Notes: generated by a model not told the origin, from the letters alone. DNA of 64,000 nt from Haliotis asinina (GCF_037392515.1 NC_090288.1:7495501-7559500); one strand, 5' to 3'; counted from the first letter of the stretch, positions 35,141-48,045 are shown. Numbers and translations: made by a program.

Positions 35141-36210
35141 ATGTAGTGTTATCGTTTATTGTGGATGTGGTAGATTCCCAATGACAATGGTGTTATCATC
35201 TACAGCAAACTGTCTGATATGCTGTAATATAGACGTATCTGTAGATCTATCCCCTTTTGTTCATCACATGAACATCTAAGTGCCACTGGCAGAAGTCATC
35301 GTATTAAGTTTGATGACGTGTTATAGAATGGGGATAATATTAATCATGGCATATTTGTATGGCATATATCCATGTCTTAACATGCTCAAACCACACGAAA
35401 TATAACGCCATTAAGGTAAAGAGCTTCAGTTGAAAGACTATCTTGAACATGTGTTTGAACGTGCGTGTTTTCAGATTGGATCTAAAGGTTTGAAAGTCAC
35501 AAGTGCCAAGTGACACGTTATTGTTTGCACTGGAGGCCCCGCATCCCACTGTGCTAGGATACAAAGATCATACAGTTCGCAAGATATATTGATCCTTAAC
35601 ATGATATTGTTCTTTATTATAGGTAAGACTTTACAGAGGGAAATGAAATCCATATTCAGCAGATCCTCTTACTCATCGAGGATAACAGATGGTTAGGACC
35701 ATTCAAATTTTTAACACGTATTAACTGAACACTTAATATATGCGATGCACAACGGAATGTATGGAGATCCTTTGAATTGAACAGTCACACAGTCTCTCAG
35801 GCTCTACTGGAGGCTGCTTTTTGCTAGTGATCCTGCATCTACGACGAAAGATCTACATCCATCCTGCACTGTCTGCGAGTACACAGAAGGTTGGATGATT
35901 AAGAAGGTGCAGCCCCACTGAGAGAACCGGAAACAAGACAAGAATGTAAACCTTTACATGGTAAACGGTATGTATAGTTAACAGTAAATGTGTAAGTAAG
36001 CAGGCTGTTTGACAAATATGAAAACATAATCTGAACGACCAACGGGTGATATCTTATCATAATAGTCATGGCCAAGAGTACATGACAAGTTTCAAAGCAG
36101 ATTCGTCCTCGACAGAAGACATGATCTTTTTCGTTGCGAATTACTGAAATTGTCCCCAGGGAAACATAATCCCAATAGACTATCAGTATTGGCACATTGT
36201 GTTCATGGAT
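35141..36210. repeat. 3' flank of the relic lectin unit
   Basis: 35160-35325 and 35955-36210 match the 3' flanks of genes 1 (12540-12836) and 2 (28370-28680). Shared marks are 'agaagtcatcgtattaagtt', 'gttaacagtaaatgtgtaag' and 'gcgaattactgaaattgtcc'. A stretch of about 600 bp between them (35330-35950) has no counterpart and is probably an insertion; it has no recognised content. Confidence 0.6.
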
Positions 36211-36358
36211 TTCAAGGATCTCTTTGACAGACGTAATACTTTCTGTTTACGCATGTCCCGCCTTTCTACAGAAATCCATTTTTTGAACTGGTTGGTCAGG
36301 ACGTATTTGTTGTGTTTCGTAGCATACATTTGTCAGGTTGCCCGAGTCCAGGCCAAGT
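36211..36358 (-). pseudogene. Relic exon 3 of a PAN-CTLD gene
   Basis: Minus strand aligns with exon 3 of genes 1 and 2 from the 'tacttggcctggac' (YFAW) region to the terminal AAAGATCCTTGA (KDP-stop, where the others have KDL-stop). The reading frame is lost, the LW-D segment is scrambled and the first third of the exon (DGSD, EGQW) is gone. No exon 2 or exon 1 partner was found between here and gene 3. Confidence 0.7.
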
Positions 36359-36547
36359 ACATGTATCCCTTTGTTTAGAAAATAATGAAAAATATACATC
36401 GTCATTATGAAAGTACAAAGAACGTAGCTGTTGTTTTTTTATAAGATAATGCCATGGTCAGTGAGAGACTCAACGTTACGCACATGCGTTTATGTTTCCT
36501 TTAAGTGCGCTTCCGACATTTGTAGTTCGTGTAATCATAAATAGTCA

Positions 36548-36612
36548 TGAATTCCAAAACAATATCAACTATCTCCAAAACAATATCAACTATCTCCAAA
36601 AGAGTATCAACT
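36548..36612. repeat. 23-bp tandem repeat, about 3 units
   Basis: 'ccaaaacaatatcaactatc' repeated with a 23-bp period. Confidence 0.8.
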
Positions 36613-37502
36613 AATCAACTAATACTTACAACAATTGTTTTGAAAAGGGTTTAATAATCACAAATGGGATCGGCGTTATTGAATCTGCAAATAAAATTCA
36701 TAACACCAGCAACATTAAATCCGAAAACAGAAACTCCACAATGATTTTTCAATAAATTCACTTAGAAATATAATGAAAGATCACAAAACAGTCAGACTAA
36801 AATATACCCAGAGATGTGAAAGTTAAGTTGATTAGTTACACACAGATGTAATATCAGTGTTCCTAAATTCGTAGTTTTAATAATTACATTTCCTCAAACT
36901 GCCGGAAGCGCACGTACAATCACCACAAACCAGAAAGATCTCTCAATTGGAGCAGTAAGAGCACTTATGTTAATAAACACGCGTTCCTGTATTTGAATCC
37001 CTCACCCACCGTTGCAAGATTCTTATAAAAAAAATAACATTTAACTTAACAGCAAAATTCTGTTAGCTACGTTCTCAGTACTTTCAATATGGCGATATAT
37101 GGTTTCCATGACTGTAAACAATAACATAGAGCCATAAACGATTTAAGTAGTCGGGAGTGTCTTTATCAATGCACTGCGACCTTTACGCACGTTCTAATTG
37201 GTTTGTCGAATTTTAATCCCGTGGTTCTGGTGTTTGATTATTACTCATGTGTATACATGTGCTGCCCATAAACACGATGCAGTGTTATTTCAGAGGGATA
37301 TTCCGTGAAACACCTGGCCTGTGTCGAGTTCTCGCTAGCCATGATACTTTGGAAGATGTCCTGAAGAATCCTGTTCCAACTGCGCGCAACACAGACTCCC
37401 AGTTACTGAACTGTGTCTCGTTCCAGACACGCTCGGTCGGCTCCAAGCCTGGAGACAAAGACGATCAGGGTACCACAGACATGTTATTCCGTACAGCGAG
37501 CA
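36613..37502. other. Intergenic DNA, nothing certain
   Basis: A plus-strand open frame of 86 codons (37247-37507) and a minus-strand reading (WNETQFSNWESVLRAVG) overlap here. The minus reading could be a remnant of a mobile element, but I cannot name the family. Confidence 0.3.
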
Positions 37503-37610
37503 AGTGAGTGTGGTTTAAGACTACTAGAAATGGGCTTCACGCAGTGTGAGAAAGCAAACCCAAGTCCTCTGCATGACGAGCGGAAGCTTTAACGATTAGG
37601 TTACACCGTA
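37503..37610 (-). mobile_element. tRNA-derived SINE (short type), degraded
   Basis: Plus-strand text 'agaaatgggcttcacgcagt' and 'gacgagcggaagctttaacg' is the reverse complement of the short SINE middle and head. Confidence 0.6.
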
Positions 37611-39968
37611 AGTCCGTACAGACTCAAACTGAAAGATGCTGAGTTGAGCTATGAGTCTGGCAGACACTTCTGTCATGATTAGGAAGAACGTAACTTTTGT
37701 ACTCAACAGAACTACACTCTGATGAAGTACAAGTCCGTCTAGTGATATTTGAAGTCTTCACACACTAGCGGGTTTGCAGGACACTGCGTCGTCTCCACAC
37801 TCTGGAGCAGCGACTGTCGAGAATAAGGTTGAACCTTGATACGTCATAGAAAGCAACTTGTTGCCAAAGTTGACGTCGCAGTGCAGAAGCTGCTGGTCCA
37901 ACTGCTCTGAAACTAACATTGCAACTGAAGTCAGTACACGAAAGCATGTGTCCAGTCCTTCCCCATGTTGAATGTTTTTTGTTATGGCAACTCACAATGG
38001 GAAAACGCACGTATCATGCCTTTTGTCGTTCGAAAAACAACCCCGTCACATCTTGGAAACGATTGTGTTCCTGCGATGTAAAAAGTGAACAGCGATTTTT
38101 CAAAGCATGTTGATCTCTTTTTACAAATTCGGATACGGGCCCCAAGGTGGGCACAGTATCTTTGGACAAGTTTAGATTGTCTCAGTTCATCCAGCTGTAA
38201 AACGGGTAATGATATGCTGGCAATGTGAGTGTTAGGTTCTTTGTGCCTAACAGGCAACATGGACCGCCAGGGGGTTGAAATAGTATCACAGAGTACGTCA
38301 GTGTCCTATGACCGTCGATAGTAATGTAGCCCCTTGAGGAGGTAATGTGCATGGATCTGATCGCCATATAAGCTGACTACTATTAGTACTAAATATGAAA
38401 CATAGACAAAGAAAGATATTATCAACACGTTGCTATATTTGCACTAGTAATACGTGTGCTAATTATTCATTGATCCTGACATTGTTTCGATGTCACACAT
38501 TGTATTTGTTCCTTTTGTCTCATTAATGTAGCCGGTACTGGATCTGCAGAGACAGGGACGAGGAAAGAGTTTCCAAAATAGTTTCTGAAGAAACTGATCA
38601 ATTCTCTCCAAATCGTTCGACAATGTGACTAATGTGATTAATCAAAGTAGAACTTACCCGAGTTGATCAATGATTTTCAGAATGAGCTGCAGAAAAGGGA
38701 AAGGGAATGGCAATGTCAACGTCAGTAATCAAATCAGTAAGTGAGTAACGATTTTTTAAAATGTTTCATCCATAGGACTGTAGAGAAAAGGAAGAAGATG
38801 AACCAGACTGCCGCCATTAGAACACCTTGTGCTACCAAGAGACAGGTCTTTGTGGTAAGGGTCCTCAACTACAGTGGATACACTGTGACCCGACCAGTCC
38901 AGACCAGTGTCATCAAATGAAACACGGAAGAAAGTACAAGAATACAAAACAAAAATTAAAAAACGAATACACTAAAACAAAACAAACATAATTCCTTCCA
39001 ATCCCACAATTCTCGGGTAAAAACTATTTAACAATTGTGATCATATTGTGACCATGTGAGTTTGTAAACCACTGCTGTCAAAACATGATCACATCATGTA
39101 TGTGACCAAAATGTGACCAAATGTTGTATGAAATCCTAGTGAAAAGAACATGTACAAATGTACCAAAGTAGAAATTCTTATACGTATGCATGAGGAATCA
39201 GATTCGAGGAAACAGATGAGGGGAAATGTTTTACCCCAAGATTTCACAAAGACGTTTTCAATGAGAAAGTCCAGCATCTCAGATACTGTCTTCTTGGTAA
39301 ACTTCACATGACATTTGCTTTCATTTTTTACAATTTGTACTGCAACTCGGAAGATAGATAATTAGGTGTGTCACAACGCCTGTTCGCAATTGTCGCGTGG
39401 ATAAAAAAGGTTTTCCTTAAGTTTGTTATGTGGAATAGTGATAAACAATCAAGCAGAACAGATGTTTTTTTTGAGATTATGAAAATGTAGCAAATCCATT
39501 TTTTCAGTTTTTGTGAATCCACGTGGAATTACCCTCGGGGTAAAGCGAGAAAATCCTCCCTTGATAGTGTTAAAGACTATGGTTAATCTTTGAGACATGG
39601 GTTTGGTGGTAGATTCGCCGGAACCAGCGATATATCTCTCCTTCTATGGATTTTCATGTAGTTTGGGAATTAACTACAATGCAGAGTTTTAATACCTTGC
39701 TATGACCAAGTATAGAGTTGAGTTAAGTCCTTGTTGAAGTGAGATAAACATAAACACTGAACATTTGAATATGATTAGAACTTCCAACACTTGATGTACA
39801 TGTGATAGCCATGTGTTTTAAAGCGGATTTATCTACTACAGAGAGGCACGATCTCTTTCGTTGCGAATTTCTGAAATTCTTTTCAGTGCGACAAAATACT
39901 TCTTTGTCATGATTGTCATCATTCTTAGTATCAACCACTCCTCGAATACCAGTCAGTGGTCCTGGATT
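37611..39968. other. Intergenic DNA left of gene 3
   Basis: 37750-38130 is somewhat GC-richer but no domain is recognised. 38756-38947 has a short minus-strand frame, without supporting splice or homology signals. 39770-39960 shares the 3'-flank segments of the other lectin genes ('cgttgcgaatttctgaaatt'), so the duplicated block of gene 3 starts here. Confidence 0.4.
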
Positions 39969-42900
39969 TCAAAGGTCTTTCTGACAGATGTAGTATTTCG
40001 CTTCTGCCCGCGTCCCATCTCGCCACAAGAATGCATTGTTCAGTTTGCTGGCAAACATGTAATCTCTCGCACTCGAACTATTTGTCGGGAAGCCTGGCCC
40101 CCAGGCGAAGTACGTCATGAGTTGACCATCATGGAATGCCCATTGTCCTTCATTTACCACATCTGACCCATCGATGACGTAGCTGGAGGCTATAGTTGCT
40201 GCAGGTTAAAACAATTCACTTTCTGTAATTTTTACTCTCGACAAATGAGTGAGTTAGTTTGGTTTTACGCCGCACTCAGCAATATTCCAGCTAGGTGGCG
40301 GCGGTCTGTAAATAAATGAGTCTGGAGCAGACAATCCAGTGATCAACAACTTGAGCATCAATCTGCGCAGTTGTGTACCGATGACATGTGTCAACCAAGT
40401 CAGCGAGCCTGACCACCCGATGCCGTTAGTCGCCTCTTACGACAAGCATAGTGGCCTTTTATGGCAAGCATGGGTTGCTGAAGGTCTGTTCTACCCCGAG
40501 ACCTTCACGGGTCTCTCGTCAAAAGAGAAAAACTGCAATGTTAAAAGAATTAACTTTCTACGTTTCTTTACGTTCTACTTATGATAAAACACCATTAGGT
40601 TCTAGCTGACAGAAACAAAGATAATCAGTAGTATAATTGGGAGAAACGCAAAAATACATTTTCTCATTTACGCGTTTGCTTTAACAAATGTGACCTCAGT
40701 GTGAGATAGCAATCATTAGTCTGGAGAAAAGAAGTCAAGAAAGTGGTAAATTCACTAACATACATTTTACATTGACTTGTCTTTAGAGCTTACTAAGTCA
40801 ATGAGTAAGTATGATTATTCGGTGTTTTCAGCAATATTGAAGAATTATCCCGCCATATAGCTGGAATATTGCTGAAAACGGCGTAAAACTGGACTCACTC
40901 CAGCAATATCACAGCGGGGACATCGAAAATGATCTTTACACATTCGAACCCGATTCCTCGCCGTGACGAGCGAACGTTTTACCCACAAGGCTACGCTGCC
41001 GCCCCAGGTTACTAAGTGGGTACCGGATTGATATATGTATTCGTATATATGTATTGCGAAGATCTATGCTCATGGTGCCAGTCACTGGATTGTCTGCACC
41101 AGACCTCCGTCGCACAGCTGGTATATTGTCGGACCAAACAAATAATGAACTGACAAATGACTGTCATGGCTCGTGAGAGATAACTACGAAATTGAACTGG
41201 TGTTGCTTATTGTAGTTCACAAAGACCAGTCTATGGGGTAAAAACTTCGATCTGTACAGAACAGAACACTGTAAATAAAAGTTACTTTCATATAATTTTG
41301 TGTAATTTGAAACAAGTGGATCTCATTCATAAATTCTGATGTATATAGGTATGTAGCGATATTAAAATTAATTTAGCATCAACTAATTCATAGACCCATA
41401 ATTCTGTGAAAATCGGAATCAAGGCATTTTTCTGAATAATTTATTATCATGTAGCTGTATAGAATGTTTGTTTATGGAGATATTCAATGTACGCGCGATG
41501 GCGCACAATGCATGTGAAATGTCGCTCACGTACCTTAGTTTAAATGAAAATATACTGATAACATGTCCCAATTTTCTACTTTCAGTATGGATTCCAAATT
41601 CAGTACCATAACTGTCATGGTACGTCATAAATTGCCAAATGGTGTATTATTATAAGTAGAAATGTAGAAATATCCCTCAGACAATTTGGATATTAAGTTG
41701 GGCACGATCCTTCAGTCATTTCAACACTGTTGAACAAATACAGGACTACCACTGATGTTAAAACATATTTTGATACCATGCAAACTCCGCAAAACAACAA
41801 CAGGAGAGCGCAGAGCATTGTCGATCAGTCAGAGAAATTACGAGTGATACCTGATTAATTTCCACATATATAGTTTTTGATTGGTCACTGAGATCGTTTA
41901 TGGCTCGGCTGTCGTTGGGAACTGAAGCCTCATAATCTCATTGTTCCCTGAGAGGGTATTTTAGGCATGTCGTTTAAGATTACAATAGGCATTAATCTTC
42001 TAGTCTGATTGTTCTTCAAATATTTCATTGTGTCTCATAACAACTAATAGTATGTTGGCATCGGGGATATCCTTGCTTTTCACGAGCGTTAGCTTGTGAT
42101 AATGCTGGTTCAAATTTCCAATGGGAACAATGGGTAGAACTTTTGGTATTCCATGCCGTGGAGATTCCTATAAGTGGTATAAAATCACTCACTCACTGAC
42201 AGTGTGCATATGATTGTGATTCCTATTAATAGACCAAAACAATGACACATGCACAAACCTGATGACGACTTGATCTGCTTGACGACGTGGTTCTGCTTGT
42301 CCTCGCTGTCAATCACAACAAAATGTTCTCCTTTTGACGAACAGTCAGCAAGGCCATTGTCGTACGGTATTTTGTCAGGATGAAGCTGGTAGCAGATGTT
42401 GAGGAGGCGGTTGTGGACGTATCCAAGCGGACAAGAACCTCGATAAACAAACCACATGTTTCAACACAATCAGATGAGTAAAATACTGACAGAAGTCAGG
42501 GTGTAGTGTCCTAGACAGTTTCTAACAAATGTCACATCTTCATATTAATTTAATCAAACTTTGAGGTTCTTGAGAACCATATATACGTTTGTATTTGTTT
42601 ATTAAGAAGCGTTCATGTCCTGTCCTGCATATGCACCACCATGTCAACTTCCTCTCTATTGCATACACAACATTCTTGACTATTCCTTGCTCCGTCGTCA
42701 TTCACCGGACGAAGGGACATGGAATAACCCAGAAACATTGTGCACATGATAAAGAAGAAGTTGATATCTATAATATTTTGTCTTATACTGTTACCTTTGT
42801 TCTCCAATACCGGATGCTACTAGACTAGCTGTGTACTATCAAACTTGCATTGGAACATACTAGTCTTGACATGGTTGTATACGGACATGAGAGCTTCAGA

Positions 42901-44157
42901 ATAACCACATGCGCATAAACCATACATCATACGCACGTGTTTGTTAACCACTCTCAGGTAGTGGCGACTGAAAAAACCCAGAACATTCAAGAAGGGGAGG
43001 TCAAGATGCGTTTGTGATGATACACGTGCAGATGCGTATGTGCGCCCACGTGTGTTGTGTACCTGAGCAATCGGAATAGGCATTGCATGTGGTCGCGGGT
43101 GATACATGGATAATTAAACGTGCTTTTGTGTAAATAATTCAGTATAATATTTTCACTCGGGATACCAAAAGCTACGGTCTCCACACAACTGTGACAGTCA
43201 TGAGTCGGATGACTGCGGGTATTCATGCCATAATGGCACCCGTGACACAAATGTGTTGTATATTGTGAGTGAGTGAGTGAGTGAATTAACGTCACCTCGA
43301 CAATATTTCAGTCTTAAGGTGACGAGAAATATTTCACAATAAATTTGAATTGTTAAATAATTGTCATAGGTGGTGTCTAAAACTACCACGGAAAAGTAAA
43401 AACACATTTAACAAAGACAATACCATATGAAAAAAAAAGCTATAGGCGGTCGCTAACAACAGAAGGGGCCACCTTGGAGACCATGGGGATTAGCTACCTG
43501 CAGAGACCCTAGTTGGATTTACACCATCCCTTCAGTCACTGGTGACTAGGAATATTTAGCCGAAATTTCAAATAGCAAATATATGTTTAAAAAATTGGTA
43601 AGTATAAAATTTTACGTTGAAAGTTTTGGAATTAAGTGAGGAATCAAAAGGCAGATGTCTGCCTCTGGTGTTTGAGTGCCTGCATATGGTTTTACGCAAC
43701 TTTAAGAAATATTCCAGAATTATCACTAAGGTGGACACCTGAAATGAGCTTCAGACATTGTAACTATCAGACATTGTAACCATGTGGGGAATCGAACCTC
43801 TGTCCTCAGCCCTGATTGCTATTAGCCACGTAAAAGTCACGAATATTATAAAGTCTCACTTGTTGTTAAGCTGTAATACACAGTTCCGTTCTCGTGCTCT
43901 CCGTCTTCGGGTGACATAAACAGAACATCATGGAACTGGCACCGTCGGTGTTGCCGTCTGTAAAAGACAGATACACACGCTTCGTTCTGGAGGCAGAGAA
44001 GTACACATCGTGTACGACTGTAAATATTGGAAATTTCAAACATGAAAGGTTTTGACACAAGAACATGGTCAAAATCTTTCCATTTAACTCCAAATCCCGT
44101 GTTTATCAAAGCAGGCATATACTTCACCAGACAAAGGAATAGTAGCGTCCGAATCAT
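39969..44157 (-). CDS. PAN-CTLD secreted protein, gene 3 (3 exons, 235 aa)
   Basis: Exons 43860-44157, 42259-42438 and 39969-40198 (298, 180, 230 nt); phase-1 introns. The exon 1 donor is acaacaa|gtgaga and the exon 2 acceptor is atcgag rather than the usual ctcag, a weaker site. Leader MIRTLLFLCLVKYMPA; PAN Cys in RCVLLC, EACVSVF, RRC; NGT site present. Exon 2 has SCPLGYVH, NICYQL, ADC, VVIDSEDKQ. Exon 3 has YVIDGSDVVNEGQWAF, FAWGPGFPTN, LWRDGT and YYICQKDL. The frame is open for 68 codons upstream of the chosen start, but ATG 44157 aligns with the start in all other copies and has the ggacgca context. The most diverged of the intact members; shares the position of a reversed SINE after the exon 1 donor with gene 5. 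Confidence 0.8.
40246..40513 (-). mobile_element. Long-type SINE, near full length, intron 2 of gene 3
   Basis: From 'gagtgagttagtttggtttt' to the head end 'gagaccttcacgggtc'. About 50 bp upstream of exon 3 in transcript sense, close to the branch point zone. Confidence 0.85.
40820..41005. mobile_element. Inverted pair of SINE tails plus a short-type SINE
   Basis: 'gttttcagcaatattgaag' (40829) is followed 18 bp later by its inverse 'ctggaatattgctgaaaac'. Then 40895-41005 is a short-type SINE in reverse ending in 'aaggctacgctgccgcccc'. Two insertions met tail to tail. Confidence 0.6.
43262..43560 (+). mobile_element. SINE-B copy in intron 1 of gene 3
   Basis: (GAGT)n then 'taacgtcacctcgacaatat', AT-rich middle, and the end part 'gaccatggggattagc'. 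Confidence 0.5.
43665..43835 (-). mobile_element. tRNA-derived SINE close to the exon 1 donor of gene 3
   Basis: Reverse of the short SINE: tail 'tatggttttacgcaactt', middle with a 20-bp local duplication, B-box region 'gggaatcgaacctctg'. Starts about 25 bp after the donor in transcript sense. Gene 5 has the same arrangement at 55036-55200. Confidence 0.65.
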
Positions 44158-45300
44158 TGCGTCCTTCTTATCTGAAATGGCAGACAACGTGTGGTAATTG
44201 ATAAAGGCGTTGACTATGTTTGGACATAGTGTGATCGGTGGTCCACTTTCAAAGCGCGAATGCATCCTCTGTTGATATGTTACCATGGATTTAGTCAATG
44301 AAATCAGTGGACTCGGTGTCTTGAATTCTAGACATACTAAAGAAAACATGTAAATGAGAGCCTGTGAATGCTGTTTATTCTGGCTGACGGTCGTTTATGA
44401 CAATGCAAGCCTTTTAACCAGGAACTAAACAAGTAAATTTGCAAATGCAGATTGCTACTAATATTGGTAAATATTCTGCAGGAGTCATATCACTCCAGAT
44501 ATCCAAATGTCATACCACTATTTAAAAGAACCTCTAAACAATGATTTTGTTGAGTGTTCATTGTATTCTTGATCGTCTTAATTGAAATTATTAGTTTTCT
44601 TTTTGCTGTTTAGACATATGTAGGCATACACCGGTTAGTTAGATTTGTTTGGTTCACCACAAAACTTTACCTCAGTTAAATCAGTATGAAGTCTCAGGTT
44701 TACCTTTGTTATCACACAGCCATGATAAGGTTAGCTTTCAAGTTCCATCTGGAGGCTGGAGGAACATTAGATGGATTCACATGTTTTGAGTATTAATGAA
44801 CGGTCTCTTCCAGGGAGATTGTTGTAGAACGAGCAGTCAGGTCGATTCTGTGTGGTTTGAGGTTGTAAATGATTAATTGCGTCCCTGTACCAGTATGTAA
44901 AATATCTTGTTTGAACCACCAAGTTATAAGCAATATAACTGCTCCAGTATTTTACCTTGAGCCAGGTTTGCTGTACAACCTCTGAAACTTCGAACATTTC
45001 AGTAATCTTAAATCTTACCTTCTTCACCAAGGAATTGTGTACATTTACTAAAGTTTCAGTAAGTATACCTAATTCCTAAATTTAAGAAGCAAAATTATAC
45101 GTATATGTGTCGTCTTATTGTATGTAAAACACTGCAGTATCAAAGCTTGAGTGTAGTTCACTCTCATTAACTCTAAGTAGTTGGAAAGAAGCTGCTGACA
45201 GATGAAACAATACACACTTCTCTCTTCAGAATTGTTATGCTGCGAGTTGTTCATGCGAATCATTAATTCATTAACGTACACACGATCCACATTGTATATG
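44158..45300. other. Upstream region of gene 3
   Basis: No gene recognised. An open frame of 87 codons on minus (44767-45030) reads FKITEMFEVSEVVQQTWLKV; I cannot place it. 45303 onwards matches 49760 and 57810 onwards, which marks the start of the unit 4 duplication block. Confidence 0.35.
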
Positions 45301-45449
45301 GAGATTGCAATACCCCGAGGTACCACTGCGGGATACCAGTGATGACTAAGGTTTTAAGCATCTGTTTTTTGAGAGCAAGACATGTTTCTGATATTGATTT
45401 TGTCAAATTCATTGTTATTGTATTTCAAGCAAACGGTTCCTCTTGAACC

Positions 45450-45584
45450 GGGTAGCATAGTGGTCAAGGCGTTCGCTCGTCACGCCAAAGACCCGGTTTT
45501 GATTCTCCACATGTGAAGTACATTTCTGGTGTGCCCATTGGTGGAATCTTGCTAAAATGGTGGGATAAAACTAAACTCACCTAC
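45450..45584 (+). mobile_element. tRNA-derived SINE, 135 bp, with 12-bp target-site duplication
   Basis: Flanked by tcctcttgaacc on both sides (45438-45449 and 45585-45596). Head 'gggtagcatagtggtcaagg', B-box 'cccggttttgattctcc', tail 'taaaactaaactcac'. The homologous site near 57970 in the unit 6 block has no insertion. Confidence 0.9.
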
Positions 45585-48045
45585 TCCTCTTGAACCAGAA
45601 AATGGTTTTAAGATTGCTTCTATATCCCTGTTATCCTGATTGCATCCATCACGAGGAATACATTCGGAAGTTGACTCAGTGAAACATAAATATATTTTCA
45701 TTTCACTTTTTAAATGAACCTTTCTGAGCACATGTAGTATAACGATTTCTTTCTTGCAAGTTGGTGATAAAATCGTATCGTGAAAGTGAAAGACCACCAA
45801 GCAGTGGCGGACCTCGGAAAACGACGTTATGATGTGACGCCATCACGTCGCAGCAGATTTGCCAGTGCACCAGATCCTGCTCAACGTCTTCGGTGAACTA
45901 AAGCGGCGCGGCTGCATCCGCAGCTCGTCCGTATTTGCTTCCGTTCTGCCCAGCCCCGCACTTCTTGTATGCGTGTGTGAATTTCACTAACCCACTCCGC
46001 ACTTCTTGTAGTTCACAGGTTTTCGATTTTGTAATGACGTCACATGTGTTTGTTTAAGGTTTTTAATAAAAAAATGGTCAAAGTAAAGTTTAAAATTATG
46101 GAGTGATTATTATCCTCAGTATTTCTGTTTAGTGGACTGTTTTATTTTGTGTTGCTTAACTTTTGTACATATGTTTCATGTCAGCTGTAATGTACTCGGA
46201 CATCAGGATTGCGTTCCCTTTATATTTTCTTCTACACTTGTACTTTACGGGAGCTTCTTTTACTCCAAATCTCCAAAGCCACGCCAGTTGCGGAATATAT
46301 TTTGAAAAGCATACTTATATAGACAATTAACTGACGACGTCGTATTTAGATTTTTTCTTTATGCACATTCCGATACGGGAGTTTCTTTCTTTCCAAATCA
46401 CACACAAATATTGAGCTTTCTGAAAGCCTCTCAAGTTGCAAAACATATTTTTCGTATATTTTACAAACCAGGATTTAAATAATCCATGTACATTCCGATA
46501 CCAGGGCTTTTAACATGTAAATTAATGGAGACATGACAGAAATTATCTTAAATCTGTTTTGAAAGAATCTAATCACGGCTGCGTAAAACCGAGTTCCTTT
46601 CCTGAAGGGCGAGGTGATCTATTCAGCATCACATAGTGCCAGTAGTTTCACATTGTGTCCATTCACAGATGTAGAACTTTGATTCCGACCTTTCCCTGTA
46701 TTGCCACAGAAATGCATTGTCTCGCTTTCTGGCCACGAGGCAGTCTCCCAGATCATTACCATTTATCGTGTAGCCTGGCCTCCAGGCGAAGTCGGTGATA
46801 GGTCGGCCATCATGAAATATATGTTGTTCATCATTTGCCGCATCAGAACCATCGATAAGTAGTTTGTGGTCACAGTTGCTGAAAGTTTCAAGCAGGCACT
46901 TTGATCTTTTTCTATTGAAACCACAAACAACCATGTTACTAATGATAGAAGTTACGTGTATCTGACAAGACCAAAGAAATACAATTAATAGTGTCGGACA
47001 AATGCCAGATAGTAAAAGTTCAATAACCTGTCAGTAATTATGATACCCTTCCCTTAGGGCTGATCGGATGGCTGGGGGTCTACGTTGTCCATATGTGACT
47101 TCATATTCAGTGGCTGGCTTGTCAGTGTTCATGGGACAAGGAATGTTTCGACTCCATATTTTTCCCCTTACTATAGAGGTAGGTGTGGTATTTGTGTTAT
47201 TGGTTTATCGCCGTCCTAATTTAGGGTATTTATTTCACTAATCTCAACTATTTTCAGTGAATATACATAAATCCTTCTACTATCGATCTAGGAATTGTGG
47301 AATCTGTCACACAAGGATTTGGAGGAGCCATTTTCAGCGTCCCATTCAGCTACAGATATTTTGTCAGAGCTTTGGAACAAGAACAAAAAATGAATTAAAT
47401 AAAGGAAGACATGAAATAAAAAAAATGAAAATGTCATACGATTCATGACACTTCGGCGTTTACCTAACCAGAAAACAAAGCCATGGTATAATCCAAAAAG
47501 ATTATAATACGGTTTCGATGGTAGTCAGGTGATGTTTATTGTTAATCAGTTAATTCAGTGACTAACAACATGGATACGATGTTGAATGCCATCGACGGGT
47601 GGACATGAAGAAACATTTACAAACCCGATGACTACGTGATCTGCTTGGCGATGTGTTTCTGCTTGTCCTCGCTGTCAATCACAATAAGGTGTTCTGTGCA
47701 GTCAGCAAATCCGCCGTCTTGAGATATGTCGTCAGGATGAAACTGGTACAGATGGTGAGGAGGCGGTTGTGGACATATCCAAATGGACAAGCACCTAAGA
47801 TATACAATAAGCTTTAACACCAATACATATGGGGAAAATCGCTCAACACTTATGACTCCCATATAGCCATTTTTACATTCGAATCATAATCATGTTTGCA
47901 TGACTATTTGAACCTTCGGGAACACCATATCTTGTGATTATATGCTGCGATCAAAGGCGAGCATAATATGTAATGGTTTGTTATAAAAGGAATGAACTAT
48001 ATTTTTGAACAACAATTGATAGTTTTAGTTAGTGACTGAAGTCTG

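Noticed and set aside
37765-38010. 81-codon minus-strand frame and a neighbouring Cys-containing reading as a PAN exon of the relic unit
   Set aside because: The Cys spacing and the RRQHRRC block of the cluster's PAN exon are absent.
38756-38947. Minus-strand short frame with a hydrophobic stretch (MAAVWFIFFLFSTVLW in another frame) as a signal-peptide exon
   Set aside because: No good donor, no homologous exon in the cluster, and two competing frames. Left unassigned.
44158-44349. Extra 64 in-frame codons before the chosen start of gene 3
   Set aside because: Other copies start at the aligned ATG, which has the conserved ggacgca context and a leader peptide directly after it.
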